The translations under genes were made by a program, and so were the position numbers. A stretch of 64,000 nucleotides of DNA, from assembly GCA_010093485.1 (NCBI GenBank), contig MU001503.1:765132-829131 (forward strand), read 5' to 3'. Position 1 is the stretch's first letter; every line of letters begins with the position of its first letter. Below, piece by piece: positions 17,830-31,254 of this stretch. This DNA is from Karstenula rhodostoma CBS 690.94. Taxonomy: Eukaryota > Ascomycota > Dothideomycetes > Pleosporales > Didymosphaeriaceae. The notes beneath the pieces are model-generated. The model had not been told where the DNA came from, ran no database searches, and was given only the letters and a program-made list of their open reading frames with translations.

Positions 17830-19763
17830 ATGAAGCTTCCATTGCTCGCAAGCTCGCTCGCCCTCGCCGTCGCTACCGTCGGCGCAGCCTGGTCAAAGAA
17901 CATCAACTACCGCTCGCCCTCGGAGCACCACCCTTCCCTGGCTATCGCTATCCACAAGGTTGTCAAGCGCAACGACTACCAGACCTCGTGGAACCCGTCT
18001 CAGTTGAACTTCACCCACGGTGTTGCTTCCGGTGATCCCTACCCGGACAGCGTCATTCTCTGGACCCGTGTTAGTCCTACGAGCGACAACGACAGGTCCA
18101 ACGTGACCGTCTCTGGCTACGTCCAGCTGTACGATCATGAAAACGACAAGTTTGTGTCCGTGTCAAAGGCACCCGTGTGCGTAGAGTACAAGGTCGCCAA
18201 GGACAGCCAGCTGCAAGATATTGTACATGGCGCCAAGGTCTACACATCTTCCGATGTTGACTACACGGTCAAAGTGCGAGAAGCCATCCCAAACGTTGAT
18301 GTTTGCTGATGCCCAATCAGGTCGAAGCCAAGAACCTCGAGCCCTACACAAACTACTACTACCAGTTCAACGTGTGCAACTCCAACAACACGAGCCCTAT
18401 CGGCAGGACCAAGACTACGCCCAATGCCGACGATGACGTGACCAAGGTCGGCCTAGCAATCTACTCGTGCTCAAACTATCCCTTCGGCTTCTTCAATGCC
18501 TACGGTAACACTGTGCGAAAGGACTCCGTCGATTACGTTGTGCATCTTGGTGACTACATTTACGAGTACAAGAACGGCGACTATGGCTGGGGCCAGAGCA
18601 TTGGCCGTGTACCGCAACCCGACAAAGAGATCTTCTCTCTTTACGACTACAGGAAGCGTCTCGCCACCTACCGCACCGACCTTGACCTCATTGCTAGCCA
18701 TCAGCAGTTCCCTTGGATCCCTGTCTGGGACGACCACGAGGTTGCCGATAACGTGTACCGAGATGGCTCTTCCGAACTCAACAACACCGAGTCCTCTTTC
18801 GTTAAAGATGGTGGCGTTTCCGTCGACCAGCGTAAAATGAACGCCGTTCGCGCTTACTTTGAGTGGATGCCGATCCGCCAGGTGGAGATGGATGACAACC
18901 TCCGCATTTGGCGCACTTTCAGCATCGGAAAACTGCTTGATCTTGTCATGCTCGACACGCGTAATTACGACCGTTCAATCACCGACTTGTACTGGAACAC
19001 TGATTATGTACACGACATCTCCAACGATGCTGGCCGCTCCCTTATGGGCGCGAGACAGGAGCACTGGTTCTACTCGCAGCTCTCCGAGTCGGCGTCCCGC
19101 GGCGCAACATGGCGTATCATCGGTTCTCAGATTGTCTTCAGTCGCCTTAATGAGTCTGCTGCCCTCGGTGACGAGAACCCGCTCAACTACGATTCCTGGG
19201 ATGGCTACCTGTCTAACAAGAACCGTACCCTGAACCATCTATACAGCAACAACATTGGTAACAACATCTTCCTTGCTGGTGACAGCCACGCATCATGGGT
19301 CTCGGACCTCGCCTGGTTGGATGAGAAGCCCTACGACAAAGAGACTGGCGAAGGCGCTATTGGTGTTGAATTTGCAGGCACGGCTGTGACATCCCCTTGC
19401 CCCTTCGGCGCCAACATCTCGCTCTCTACAGCGAACAACTACTCATCCATCCTCCAGAACTCCAATGACGAACTGCAGTGGCAGGACCTGTACTACCGTG
19501 GGTACTACGAGCTGCACATTAGCGGCGAGGAAATCGTAGCAAACTTCTTCGGTTTACCGACGGTAGTTGAGCGTAACGGTTGGGAGATCCCGATTGCGAA
19601 CTTTACGGTGAAGGCGGGCGCAAACAAGCTGCAGCGACCTGTTGGTGGAGGTGTGGTGGAAAGTGGAAGTTTGAAGAGTGGAAAGACTATGCAGACCAAT
19701 GCTACGGTTGACACGAGCAACGGGATGTGGTTTGTCAGTCACGCGCCGTTGGAGGTACTGTGA
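17830..19763 (+). CDS. secreted PhoD-family alkaline phosphatase
   Basis: Metal-dependent phosphomonoesterase or phosphodiesterase of the PhoD family, exported. Exons 17830-18273 and 18321-19763 (47-base intron, GTGCGA donor, TGCTGATG branch) give 628 residues. Residues 1-19 are a signal peptide. A PhoD N-terminal beta domain follows ([21 protein letters not shown]), then the metallophosphatase domain: [46 protein letters not shown] and [13 protein letters not shown] supply the usual Asp, His, Cys and Asn metal ligands. Several N-X-S/T sites fit secretion. Such enzymes are commonly induced by phosphate starvation, but I found no clear Pho4-type site. Confidence 0.9.
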
Positions 19764-21638
19764 GTACTGGTCCTCGGCGCGAAAGTCTTGGACGTGCATA
19801 TGATAAAATAAAAGTAACGTAGTGTTTGAATAAACAAAACAACCCATGTTGATCTTGAGCAAAGGCAACTCGTATGAATCTCTCCCTGTGGCACCCATGA
19901 TCCCAAGCTGATTTACTAGACAGGGGTTACCTCGATAGGTATGTGACTTTGAGTCATTGTTGGGGCCCGTGGAGTATATCCAGGTTACCGTCTCTAAACT
20001 CGAGCAATGTTAAGGAGGGTCCTCATCAGTCGGGCTTGCTGTGAGGCATTCCGAAGCTAAAACATGCCGAGGCAGACCCGGATGAACTTGGGTACTATTC
20101 AAAATTATGTGGCTACGTCTGTGGCACGATTTCGAAGACAGATGCAAGGAAGATGGGTTTCGCGTATTTGTATAGATGCGGGGAAGATTTCAAGAAAGGG
20201 CCTGCTCGAGGTCCAGGGTGCCACGTGCGTAAGCCATAACCCGGTAAGGTGCATAGAGAACCCACACGTTAGCACCAATGCCCCATTAGAAGAACACAGG
20301 CGACGGTAATAGAAGGAACGGGTCTGTCAGGGGAAGAGAGCTCAAGGGTGGGAGGTCTCGTGAGTGCTGATAGTGAGGTCTCGTACGGAGTGTACACAGT
20401 AAACCACGTTTGGACTGCTTGGGGTGGGATCGGTGCCGCACTGTGCGCACGTGTAAATGGGCCGCAGTCGAGACTTGGAGAGGCTGAATACGATATGGAC
20501 CATGGAGAATCCAGGTACCCGCGCTCTTGTTATGTTTCAATACCACAAGCCAATAGTCGAGCGAAGTGCGGCAGTGCAAGGCTAGAGGTGCAATAGTCGC
20601 GTCATTGTGGTTCAGGGTAGACATCTGGAGATGTAGCATATTGGTACGAGGACGGATATGTCGGCCGTTGAACTGCAAAAGGATCGTATCTAGTCATGGC
20701 TCGCTCGACGCACACTGCGCACAGGCGAGCGCGACGGGGCGCCGTATGGGGGGACAAATCCTTTAGCCTCCATGGCGGCGAATGTTTTCTACTTGTCGCG
20801 CAATCTTCGGCGGGCCGGCAGCTGGATGGAGAGTGGTTCGGAATCATGTAGGCGTGAAACCCATCGGAAATTCGAGCTGTTCCCGGTGATGTTGAAGAAA
20901 AGGGTGGTGCGGCGCAGAGGCCAGGCACATGCGTGACTCGCAGCGTGTCCACTTGGGTCCTGTAGAGATGGACTAAGGTAGCGGCCGCGGCGGCGCGCAG
21001 TGCAGCCGCACGCTGATCTGTGGGAGCCCTACGGCTGTAAAGGTACAACGTTCAACGACGTTACATCATGGGACATCTGCATCTGGAGTGTGCTAGCTAT
21101 CGTCCATGGGCGTGTCTTGGAGCGCCGAGGACAGAGGACAAGACGCGCCTCGGCGAGACGAGCCCTGGGGCAGATCGGGACTCTAGCGCTCATCGGACTT
21201 GCATACACGGCTGGGCTATTGAACCTGAAGGCTGGTCGGGGCTGGAGGTCATGGTTGCAGCGCCGCTCAGCACCAAGCTCGTGGCTGTGGGCCAGGATGT
21301 GCGTCTCTCCGCCTCGTCTCGTCCCATGGTGACCAGCCGCCATCCTCCTCCTCCTCCTCCTCCTCCTCTTCCTCCTCCTCCCCCCCTCCTCCGCAGCCGC
21401 AGCCACAGCCTGATATTCGCCCTTCTGCCCCTACCCTCGCCTTCTCCCTTCTCCTCCGACCGCTGGCGCCCATTTGTTCGCCGCTGTTGTTTGTATTCCC
21501 GACACTCGTTTTATCCCACTACACGCGACCGGTGCATGAGGGGTTGCCGTTCGCAGCCTCCTCGCGCCTGAGCAGCACCGTTCGCAAGCACACCTCGACC
21601 GCCACCCCACGCCCCGAACGCGCGTCACGACCGCTCCA
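19764..21638. other. gene-poor stretch, 1.9 kb
   Basis: Between PhoD and the membrane-protein gene. Short frames on both strands show no domain, no consistent codon bias and no clear exon joins. The last 300 bases hold a CTC/CCT pyrimidine repeat (about 21344-21391) and are the probable 5' leader and promoter of the next gene. Confidence 0.5.
21344..21391 (+). repeat. CCT triplet / pyrimidine tract upstream of membrane-protein gene
   Basis: About 14 CTC/CCT triplets ending in a run of C, roughly 250 bases before the start codon, C-rich on the sense strand. Confidence 0.8.
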
Positions 21639-22705
21639 ATGCGCTTCCGCTCCGGTTCGAAGCGCTACACAAACCTGGAGAGCAAGTCTAGCGCAAATGG
21701 CGCGAAGGAAGCTTGGTACTGGCGCTTCATCGCGCTGGCCGCCTCGTGGATGATACTGTGCGGGTAAGAAAGATTTGTCCGGAAGAAATGTGTGATGATG
21801 CAAGCCAACGACCCTTTTTAGGTACCTCATCCTGCCGGGCCTCTACGCAAAAGACTCGTATCTCATAATCAGCCGAGCCGTACTCAACGTCTTCGTTGTC
21901 GCACTCCTCACCGCCGGCTACTCGTTCACTGCGCTGCTCTGCTTTGCGTGCAGAAATGAGCTCTTCCAAGCCGAATCCATCTTCCTGTACGCCTCTTTCT
22001 GCAACTCGCAGTGTTTTTCATGCCACTAACATCGCTCGCAACAGTCCTGCTCTCACTTCCTCTGCGGTCGGCCTCCTGACCATAGCTTACAACTTCCTCG
22101 TTTCCACCGCCTACGTATGGAAAACTGCTGCCATATCCGGCACCGTCATATCCACCACCTCCACCTTCCTCTACGGTATGCTTCTTCTATGGACACACCG
22201 CCGCATCGTCAAACTCCGGGAGCATGGATCTACTCGCTCTCACAACCTCTATAATGAGCCAGGTTATTACAACAACTTCGTCCAAAATATGTACCCCGCC
22301 GCCGCACGATCGCCCTCCGCCCCACCCGAGATCCCTCTGTCTGATGAAGACAGGATAAATCAACAGATGGCTCTACTACTCATGAAGCAAGACCAAGGAA
22401 CAAGTCCAGACGCGAGTTCTGCGACTTTCAGAATTGACCTGCCCGAGGACCACGAGGAAAGGGAACGAATAGCCAACAGCCAGGAACTAGTGGGTACTCC
22501 GCCCGTATCGCACGCAGATTGGAACCGCGCACGATCGCAGAGTAGGCCGGACAGCCTAGGCGAGACCCAGGCCTGGGAGCGATGGCAGGATAGAGGGCGC
22601 ACCACAGATCGACCAGCCAGCATCGGCGCGCGAAGTAACCACTCGCGAGCAATGAGTCGAGAAGAGCGGAGAAGAGAGATTGAAATGGGACTAGGCCCAG
22701 CATAG
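21639..22705 (+). CDS. uncharacterised fungal four-helix membrane protein
   Basis: Not assigned to a named family. Exons 21639-21763, 21822-21986 and 22045-22705; both introns are 58 bases, the second with a perfect CACTAAC branch site; 316 residues. Four hydrophobic helices: after FIALAAS (about residues 28-50), IISRAVLNVFVVALLTAGYS, SSAVGLLTIAYNFLVSTA and a helix ending FLYGMLLLW (to about 155). The C-terminal half (from RRIVKLREHG) is hydrophilic, with EDHEERERIAN and Arg-rich segments, and probably cytosolic. The pattern suggests a small membrane scaffold or transporter-like protein; function cannot be stated. Start is the first ATG in the exon and precedes the first helix by a basic stretch. 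Confidence 0.75.
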
Positions 22706-23757
22706 CCTGATGTCGCCTCTTCCTTCCTCGTATATTCAGCTTACCATTTTACTCGCAACTTTTGCAACGCATTTTCGGCAGCGACGGTGTTCACGGAGGG
22801 TGGGTTTCCGGCGTTCTGCGGCGAGCGGCATGACTCGCACGACAGCGACTCGTTCAGATCCTGTCCGATCGTTTATCTATTTTCTTTGTTGTAAGTTTCT
22901 GGAGCGGCGGATTTCCGGCTTTGGCCAATTTCTTCCATCTGGACGACCTTCTACATCCATGTATGCGTTGCATATACCTCTGTTTATGTTCCTCTGGAAG
23001 CGGCGCGTTGTGTCGCGTAGAAGTAGAGTGACATACATATCATCTGAGCGCCGTATCGCTTGAGTGGCCACTATCAATAGTACATATCACACCGCAAATG
23101 CTTGGTCACTGGATAAGCGCCGTGCCGCAACTGCGAGAGCGAGCGAGATGCGGGTGCTGCCTCATGAAACGGACTCGGCCCCCAGCCTTTGCTGCGACCC
23201 GCACAAACGCCGCCGTGCTGCACCGGAAGCTGATGATTCTAGAACAGCAGCTTACCCGTTTCGCGCCACTGGCCCCCGATGCTCTAATTGACGAGCGCAT
23301 TCCGCCGCAGGCCTTCGCCCCCTAAGCACCTAGGGGGATTGGCCCTTCAGCGCAATAGACAAGAATCAAAATGATCGGAAATCGCCGATTGCTCCAGCAT
23401 AAACTGCTTCTGTGGGACCCAGATAGGAACGTGGGCGCAGTGGCACTGCGGAACGACATTTAGAGTAAGCAAAAATGACTTCAGCAAGACGGCCGTCATT
23501 AGATGGTGCGGTTCGTTCAGGACCGTTCTTTGTACCTGTATTCTAGTGATGCTCTTCGGTTTTCTCTTACAAATGGAAAAACTCTCCAAGAGCAATAGCC
23601 AGATACTCTTCTCGGTCATGAACGCTTCAAAGAGATGCTGACCTGACGATTGAGTGTTAAAGCCTCCTCGAATGGTCGCCTTCCACCTGATCTCATGGGA
23701 AGTTCGTTCCCTGGTCTATCTCTGCTCTATGATTCCGTGTGGTAGCGGAGCCGACGA
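22706..23757. other. intergenic, about 1.05 kb
   Basis: Between convergent genes; 3' UTRs expected. Small frames (for example 23347-23619 minus) lack domain or splice support. Confidence 0.45.
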
Positions 23758-25460
23758 CTAGTTTGACACTGGCTTGATGGCAAACTGCTTCAAGTACTCG
23801 TAGTCCGCCTCGTTCTTCTTCACGGTGTCTCTGATCCAAGTGGCGGCCTTCTCGCCATACTTCTCTTCCCAGTCGGCATACAGTTGATCGTCAGTCTTGG
23901 GCGCTTTTTTCTGTTACGGCATCAGTCGAGGTGCTTCACATACAGCGCGAGCATGTAGCTTACGTGCGTCCTGGCCTTGAGCTCTGAGCTGTTGATAGCA
24001 TCCTCGTGCCAACCCCTCCATTTCTCGAACACCTCCCTGGCATACTTCTGGTGATACTCTTCGTCCCATTTGAGCATCAGCGGTTCGTACTTGATGCCGG
24101 TAGACTTGCAATAGGCCTCGATCATCGCCGAAGGGTTATCGAGGACATCGTCCGCGTCGAGAACACATATCTCAATGCCGGAGTCTTTTACGTTCTCGTC
24201 ATCTGTGCCATTTGTGCTCTGCCCAGCGACACGTGGCCCAATAAGACCTTCCTCGCGCAGATAGTCGAAGAGACGACGGAGCTCGGCATACCCGGCTTCA
24301 TTGGTATCGACGTAATTCCAGCCCGTTACGTCATTCAGCGGCGCCGTAGTGCAGCGCTGGTAGCTCGGGATGCTGTGCTTTGGGTGCCGGATCAGGAAGG
24401 TGAAGTGAAACTGGGACAACAGAGCCTTAGGCAAAACGGTCGGGTTTCCAGACTCGCCTTCGGTCGGATATGGGTACGGCGGTCCGTCTTTCTCGGTTCT
24501 TGTCGTAACAGGCGAGAGCTCGGTAGTGTTCGTTCCAACTCCGGGCTTGTAGTTGTTGAGAGAGGGTGCAATTTTGGAAGGCTTATTGTCAGGTGGCATC
24601 CAGTAGTAAGCCATGTCCTTGATGAAGACGCGTTTACCCTGTGGTATCCGTGAGCACGCACCATTTGCCAATGTATGTGCAGAAAAAGAAGTGTGGTGGT
24701 GGTGAGGGGATAATAGTTTGATAGGACATGGTGAATGGTAAGCTTGGGATGTTGCCGGATCGGATGCTTCCGACGGTAGGCGAATACGTAAATCAACAAT
24801 CTAGGAGCTCGAGTAGAACCAGGAGAAACATAAAATGAGAGTGTGACATTAGGCAAGAGGACGAAATTGAGAAAGTGATCGTGTGACATATGAGCTGGAA
24901 AACTGGTGTTGGATGAAGCTTTCGTGATGGTATAGACGTCGAAGATGCGCTTGTTTTGCGAATCAACTCGCTCGTATCTGACGTTAGACAGCCACCAAAT
25001 TCGCCAATGCGTCCGCTAGGAGAGCGTCTAGGGAGAATCAAGCGACAAATAACGGAGAGAAGGTGTAGACCCGAGCTTGAATGCAGTGTATGGAAGAAGA
25101 AGGGCGGCGAGAAGCAAACACGTGCGGAATGAAAGTGGAATAGACAGAAAGGGAGCAGCGAACCTCTGCGCCATCGCGTGCAATGTTATCGAAGATAGTC
25201 CGGTAGGTGCTGTCGCCAAAACCACTGGTTTTCCTCTCTTCGGGGTTGTCCTCATAGCGATCGTGAAGCCTCTCGGGGCCGAAGTAGAATGCGTCACCGA
25301 AGGGTTCGTGAACAGTTTGAAGCGTATCACGGCGGGTCATGAACACCTGGAACATGTGAGCCTGAACACTGAATAGCTGCATGTTAAATATACGCACGCG
25401 CTCAAAGGCCGTAGAGCAAGCTCTCGGATGGGTGGCGCAAAAGATTGGTTTGTTCGACAT
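23758..25460 (-). CDS. sulfotransferase-like P-loop NTPase-fold protein
   Basis: Cytosolic P-loop protein of the fungal sulfotransferase-like family; the donor and acceptor are unknown. Exons 25460-25398, 25346-25164, 24638-23964 and 23910-23758 total 358 codons. The 5'-PSB loop-like segment CATHPRACSTAFER ends exon 1, and removing a 51-base in-frame intron joins it to VFMTRRDTLQTVHEPFGDAFYFGPERL, the conserved follow-on. Later motifs: KDMAYYW, FTFLIRHPKHSIPSYQRC (3'-PB-like region) and ICVLDADDVLDNP. The C-terminus ends QFAIKPVSN. The second intron is 525 bases, about ten times the local norm. The exon-1 join shows the intron is real, since retaining it would split the conserved motif. Confidence 0.82.
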
Positions 25461-27701
25461 GGTGACTACCGCCTAGCAATAATGCAATGCAAAGACTTGA
25501 GGTTAGAAAACTGGAATCCTGTAAAGGGAGCAAAGCTGGCGAGCAACGTTCAAATAGGGCTCAGACGAGTAATCGCGGCCGGGCTTGCGGGCACTAGCAG
25601 GCCTTTCAGATGCAGATTCCCAGAGCAATAGACACGGAAGCGACAATGACTGGGGTCAAGCCCACAATTCGACGAGGCAGGCGGTCTAAGTATACTAGCA
25701 GGCTTTCGATGGCTGCTAAGAAGCAATCACTCAGCGCCGGAGACGCTGCTGCTGGTTTGGCGCAACGCCACCGTGTGAGTGGCATCGAGGCATTCGGTAG
25801 GGAGACTAATTGGAAGCAAGCAGGGCACCTGCAAGTGCCGTACTTGTTCCGCATGTTGACGGCAAGCTCGGCCATTCACTGTTGTTTGTGGACGTTTGCC
25901 AGGAGGAGAATCTGTCGTGCATACGTCACTAGAAAACGCTGCGGCTCGTCCAGTCTAATTTCGGTTAGTACACGCAGGGTGGATTGCCCCTCCAACCCTC
26001 CAGCCCCTCCAGCCCCTCACAGCTTGCGTTGTTTTCTATTTCACTTACCTTCGAGTAATTCGATTTCTGGTTAGAACGTCCGATGATAAGTGTGACGCCG
26101 CGTTCGCCGCCGTCTTTGCATACACATATCCCATCTCGTTGGGAAGCTTCACGGGGAGCTCAACAATTCCATTGTAAGCCATGCTATACTAACGTTGAGC
26201 TCCTCGGACCACCCAAAAAAAGACTGAGCGTACTCTGTGCTCCACTGTAGTCATTGGAATTGAGGCGTTTCTTTAGAAGCATTTCGCGGATTGGAATAAG
26301 CTTCAGGAAACCTAGCAGCACACGTGATCGTAAACCACAAGTTGATGTATGAGCACTTGGGTTCTTAGCAACTCACGCAGCGTGGGAATATGACGTGAGC
26401 GATACTCGGTCATCTGCGTGATGCTGGAAATGATGTCGCAAGTCGTCTAAGACGCCGACCTATATGCTTGACAGACAAATCGCACGTTCGAACCTGTCCG
26501 TGAAAGCAAGATCTTGCTGGGTTCCCTCCCAATCATCTTTATACTGCCAACGTTCAACATCAGAAGATTCCAATGCGGTTGGCAATACCAAGTCCACTTA
26601 CTTTACGAGTGCCTCTTCCGACTCGAATCACAGTGTCATCCTGCTGCATCGACTCGCGTTGATGTAGCAATGTTCCCCGAATCTCGAACGTGACCGTGAT
26701 ACACGACGATAAGTCTGCGGTCCATCTTCTTCACTTGTCCTCTAGCGAGAGGAGAGATGGGTCTGTCAAGCCAGTCGCGTATGCCTTCCCACCACGTTTC
26801 AGGCAGATCCCAATTCCAATAGTCGATATCGTGGGTGAGTAAATCGATCTTGACTTCCTCGACGAGGGAAGATGCTGCAGAAGAGTGTTGATGGCCACGC
26901 TGAGGGGATTTGGTCAAAATTCGAGACTATTATTCGTACTCTTTTGTGCCCACACGGTTGGCCTCGTAACCTTGTCGTCCTGATCTGCCGATACTCTTGA
27001 GAATCGCGCCTTCTGCAACCTCTTGACTTTGGAGATAGGCCGCGTGTCTCCTGGTACGAGCATCCGGGTAGCGACAGCGGGACGATCTGAACGGTCGAAG
27101 CAAGCAGAGCGAGACGGAGATGACATGACAAGTCAGATCGTGGCGCGCACTGGGCGCAGACGCAGATGCAAGCGATGCGGGACCAGCCAGCCAGGCGATC
27201 GCCCCACGAACGCGCCTGCAGCTTTGGCGGGTTGGCGGTTGGCGGGGCCCCCAACTAGGTATCAAAGAATGACGCTCGACATTGAGTCGTTTGCAGCTCA
27301 GCGCAGGACAAACACGCTGCTGCTCCATCGCCAGCCCGTTCCTCTTCCGTCTGCTCGATCCATGTTCTGCTCCGCGCTGGCGTGTCCAAGGAGAAGCTCC
27401 ATGCGGCGCGTTGAGAAGCCAATTCGCCGTAGTAGACGACGCATCGTATCGTTCCGGACGACATGGAGAACTCGCGCGCCCATCCCAGACGCTCCTCCTG
27501 CCACGGCCTGCAGCCCAGCGGAACTTTCGCAAGCAATGGCTCCCCCTCAGCCAGCGCCAGCTCGGTGCGTGTTGTTCCCATGTAAAGGCTGGCTGGCTTG
27601 CCTGCCGTCTCTCACACAGTCCACCTTCCACCTTCCACCTTCCACCATCCACAGCCCATATCGCTATTATACTGACCCTCCCTCGCTGTACACAGCACGG
27701 A
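25461..27701. other. gene-poor stretch, 2.2 kb, with a possible eroded gene near 26600-26910
   Basis: On the minus strand 26917-26636 reads a protein-like stretch (KIDLLTHDIDYWNWDLPETWW, RRLIVVYHGH) that then breaks into another frame ending at a GTAAGT. This faintly recalls the YYxGH strand of caspase-fold proteins but is too short to claim. Frames near 25610-26074 and 27023-27650 are not supported. The last 100 bases before the F-box start hold TTCCACC repeats. Confidence 0.35.
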
Positions 27702-30700
27702 ATGGCAAGCTGCGCGCCCCGCGCCCCTCACCTTCACCCACAGGACGGCACAAACGCCCGCGACGCCGCCAGCTCTCACGTCCCCGCTGCTCTTCCTCCC
27801 CCGCGCGAAGCAGTGAACCGAAGCAGTAACAGGGCCCTCCGCGACCGCACCCCGAGACGCCGCAACAATAGGAGCAATCGCAGCAGAGGCCGCGCCAGCT
27901 CCGTGCCCTACAATCAGCCTCGCATGAGCAGCGACCAGCTTGACGACAACCCGCCTTCGTCGCTCTTTGCTGGCATAGACGCCATCGATTACCCCAGCGA
28001 CGAAGACGATGCCGGCCCCTCGAACAGCTCCCAGCTACCACCTCCGCAAAACCACCCTGCAACTGCCGCTCCGCCTCCCCAGCACCAGGCTTATTTCCCA
28101 GACCTCTACGACCTCTACGACCTCCAGGTGCAGCAAGTCTTTGCGGGAGATCCGGACAGCGAAGGCTGGGACGGGACTACCTTTGCTGCACAGTTCCAGG
28201 ATAACAGAGACGATTTTTCGAACATCTGGCGAAGGTCCGATCTGCACAGAGCCTGGTCGTCACACGCAGCGGTGGATGATACCATGAAGAAAGGCAAGCT
28301 CGAACCGACAAAGCCGAGACATGCACATGAGAAGTTCGACAACGTCGATACCAAAGACGTGGCGGCCATGCTACGCAGTCAGGAGGCGGTCGCAGTCATC
28401 ATGTATCGAAATGCAGCTTCTGCTGACCCCTCGGCCAACGATGTCTGGCCTCACTTGCGAGACTTTAGCAAATTGCCCTCGCGATATTACCGGGTCGATA
28501 AACGTCTGAAGAGACAGACATGTCCCACACCACGTCGGCGCTCTGCGAAACTATCCAAGACACATCGTTCTTCCGATGTGACCACGGCACAGCTGTGGAA
28601 CGCACCCCCCGGCCGACCGCGCTGGATGCTTCCTGTCGAATTGGTCGAGATGATAGCTAGCTATCTCAATCGCGATGACATCAAGTCATTGCGCTTGGTC
28701 AGCCGCGAATTGAACCAGAATATTTCACAAACCTTGTTCAAAACTGTCGTGGTCCCTTTCAATACAGAGATCTATGGCATGTTAGGACAGGAACAAGCAT
28801 TGGACGTCAAAGGCAAGAAGAAGGCAGGCACGTCCAACTTCGTCTGGAAGAACGCCAATGGCGACGATGTATACAACGGCCACGGTCTGGACGTATTCCG
28901 TGGTTTTGGTGCACACATCATCAGATATGGTATGAGTTTTGAAGTCAGCGAGGTTGCTCTTGCGAAACCGCCCGTTAAAACGCTCACCGACCGCCATGAA
29001 AGCTTCTGGGGCACGTTCGATTGGCCCTTCGTGGAATATCGACGTTTCGAAGATGTTGCGGGTTTGGAGTCAGCGGTACGTAACGCCCAGATATGAGAGA
29101 TATGACTAGGCTGACTTTTCATTCCTCTCTTAGGCCGATGAGACCCCGCGCATGAAGACTGCTTTCTCCGAGCTTACCAAAGTACAAGAGTTGGCGCTTT
29201 CCGTGGATGCTGGACTTGGCTGGCTAAATGGACCTGATCGATCGATTCGCGCACGCATCCTTGAACGACCTCCTGAAGTATTTGGGACTCGGAAGGACAT
29301 TCCTGATCGTCGCACACACGCACAACGTGAACTGTGGCACCACATCGAAGCTTGCCACACAGCGGCTGAGAGCGATCTGACTTTGGCGACACTATACAAG
29401 CTGGAGGTAACTCGACTACCATCTGACACTCAGATAGCCAATTTAGCCCTGGAACAGCAGCCCGAGATACCATTTGCGGAGCCGCGTTTAGTTTCTGAGG
29501 CACTCCCTCACGATACTACAGACCTATTGGTGCCGACGTCTTTCGATGATCCTGAGGTCTTAGACCGATTTGTGGCACCTCAGACGCCTTCCAGCTCTGG
29601 TTTCCTCTACACTTCAAAGATCCACCCAGTTGACGCTGGACAGCTCATTAGTCCAGTCATTCCATCCACCCTCACCAAAGCGCAGAAAGAGTGGTTGATG
29701 GAAACCGAGTGGGCCCAGCGAGCCTTCTTATCTTCATACATGCTCTCGATCATCGACAACCCCAAGACGTTCAATCTAGTCCACACATTGAATTTTTCAC
29801 GCCTGTCCGACCGACATGTGTCTTTGCTCAATCGACAAGACTTCTGGTCCGCGTTACCGAGTTTGAGCAACATCACGTTGATGGTCTTACCCGGCTGGCG
29901 TACCATATGCAAAGACGACGCAGGCATTGTGGATACTCCTACAATCAACCCTTCCTCCGAAATCGACTCTGTCGTCGCACTCTTGAAGCGAATCGTCAGC
30001 GATCGACCCAAGATTCACACCCTGACCGTTGGATGGGCAACCGGTGGTGAGCATGCCGAGGGTGTGCATGCCAGAAATAAGCTGCTTCAGCCTGCTCCGT
30101 TGGTTGGGGTCGACATGATCACGACTCAGACCGCTGCGGCGCTGCAGATGACACTGTTGCAGTTTCCCCATGTGGAGCGTCTAACTCTCAAGAACTGCTG
30201 GATGACACCGCTTCTTCTACAAGAGTTCGTAAGGTTACACGACAACCTTAAATTGAAACATCTGGTACTCGACTCGGTCTCTCTGACTGGGGTATTGAGA
30301 CCTCAACAAAACATACCCATAGCCGCGCAGCAAGCGAACAACCTGGGTGGAAATCCTTGGGTAACAGGACTTGCCCAAGCTCAAGGATTGCATGCACATG
30401 CCTTGGCGATGCAAGGCAATGGACAAGGACAGCAACACAACCTTCTGAACCCACAACAACTGTTCCAAGCCCAGTATCAGTTGCTTCAAATCCAGCTACA
30501 TCAATTGCAAAATATACCAGGTGGTAATCAAGTTCAGATGCAGGCGCTGCAGGGCCAATTGCAGCACCTCGCGACACATGGTCCAGCACAGGTGACCAAC
30601 GGGACTAATGGCAACGCTAATCAGCTCCAAGTTCACGCACCTCTTATGAATACCATACAGCAGATTCTCCAGAATCACGGTCAGGGGCAGGGGCAGCCTG

Positions 30701-31254
30701 TGCCGCAGGGACCTAACGTTGTTGCAGGTGCACCATCTGCTACAATAAACCATACTCTTCTAACTGCTCGGCCTCGGGAAGGCTCTTGGGTAGAAATGAT
30801 TGACGTTATTACACCCGGACCCAATCTCAAGGATTTTGGCTCTGAGCATTCCCAAGCAGCCGAAGAGCGCATCACATCTTTGAAGAGGATCGATTTCATT
30901 TCCTGTGGGTATGCACGTCTCCCGTACTCGTCTTTCGAGCAAGGCATCCTTGAAGACAGGGTCGGGGCCGGTGGACGACACCCTGACCCTGTCTTCAATA
31001 AGCGTGCCCAAACACTTCTACCATCGATGCTGAGTGCTAAGTGGCCTCTGCTAGGCGAAATCATACAAGAGACAAGTGCAGAAGAGCTAGCCACCTTGTA
31101 TGCAGGTTGGAATCTGGAAACAGGCTGGAAAGACGAGGAGCTAGCAAAAGCACCACAATACGATGGTCTGCTGCCTGGTGGAACGGGTAGATTCACGGGC
31201 ACTGTGCGTGCAGACGACCGACTTATTTACGAGGAGGCGACTGCTAGTCAGTAG
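27702..31254 (+). CDS. large F-box protein
   Basis: Probable substrate adaptor of an SCF ubiquitin ligase. Exons 27702-29075 and 29134-31254 (58-base intron) give 1164 residues. The start is the first in-frame ATG; frame upstream is open only from non-ATG codons. Residues 1-300 are polar with Arg-rich (TPRRRNNRSNRSRGR) and acidic Pro-rich parts. The F-box lies at about 306-350: RWMLPVELVEMIASYLNRDD followed by IKSLRLVSRELN. A Leu-rich region follows with spaced LxLxxC-like segments (VERLTLKNCWM, LKHLVLDSVSL). A Gln/His/Asn-rich segment at about 860-975 interrupts it. The final 160 residues return to folded-type sequence. This is long for a fungal F-box protein. Confidence 0.8.
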
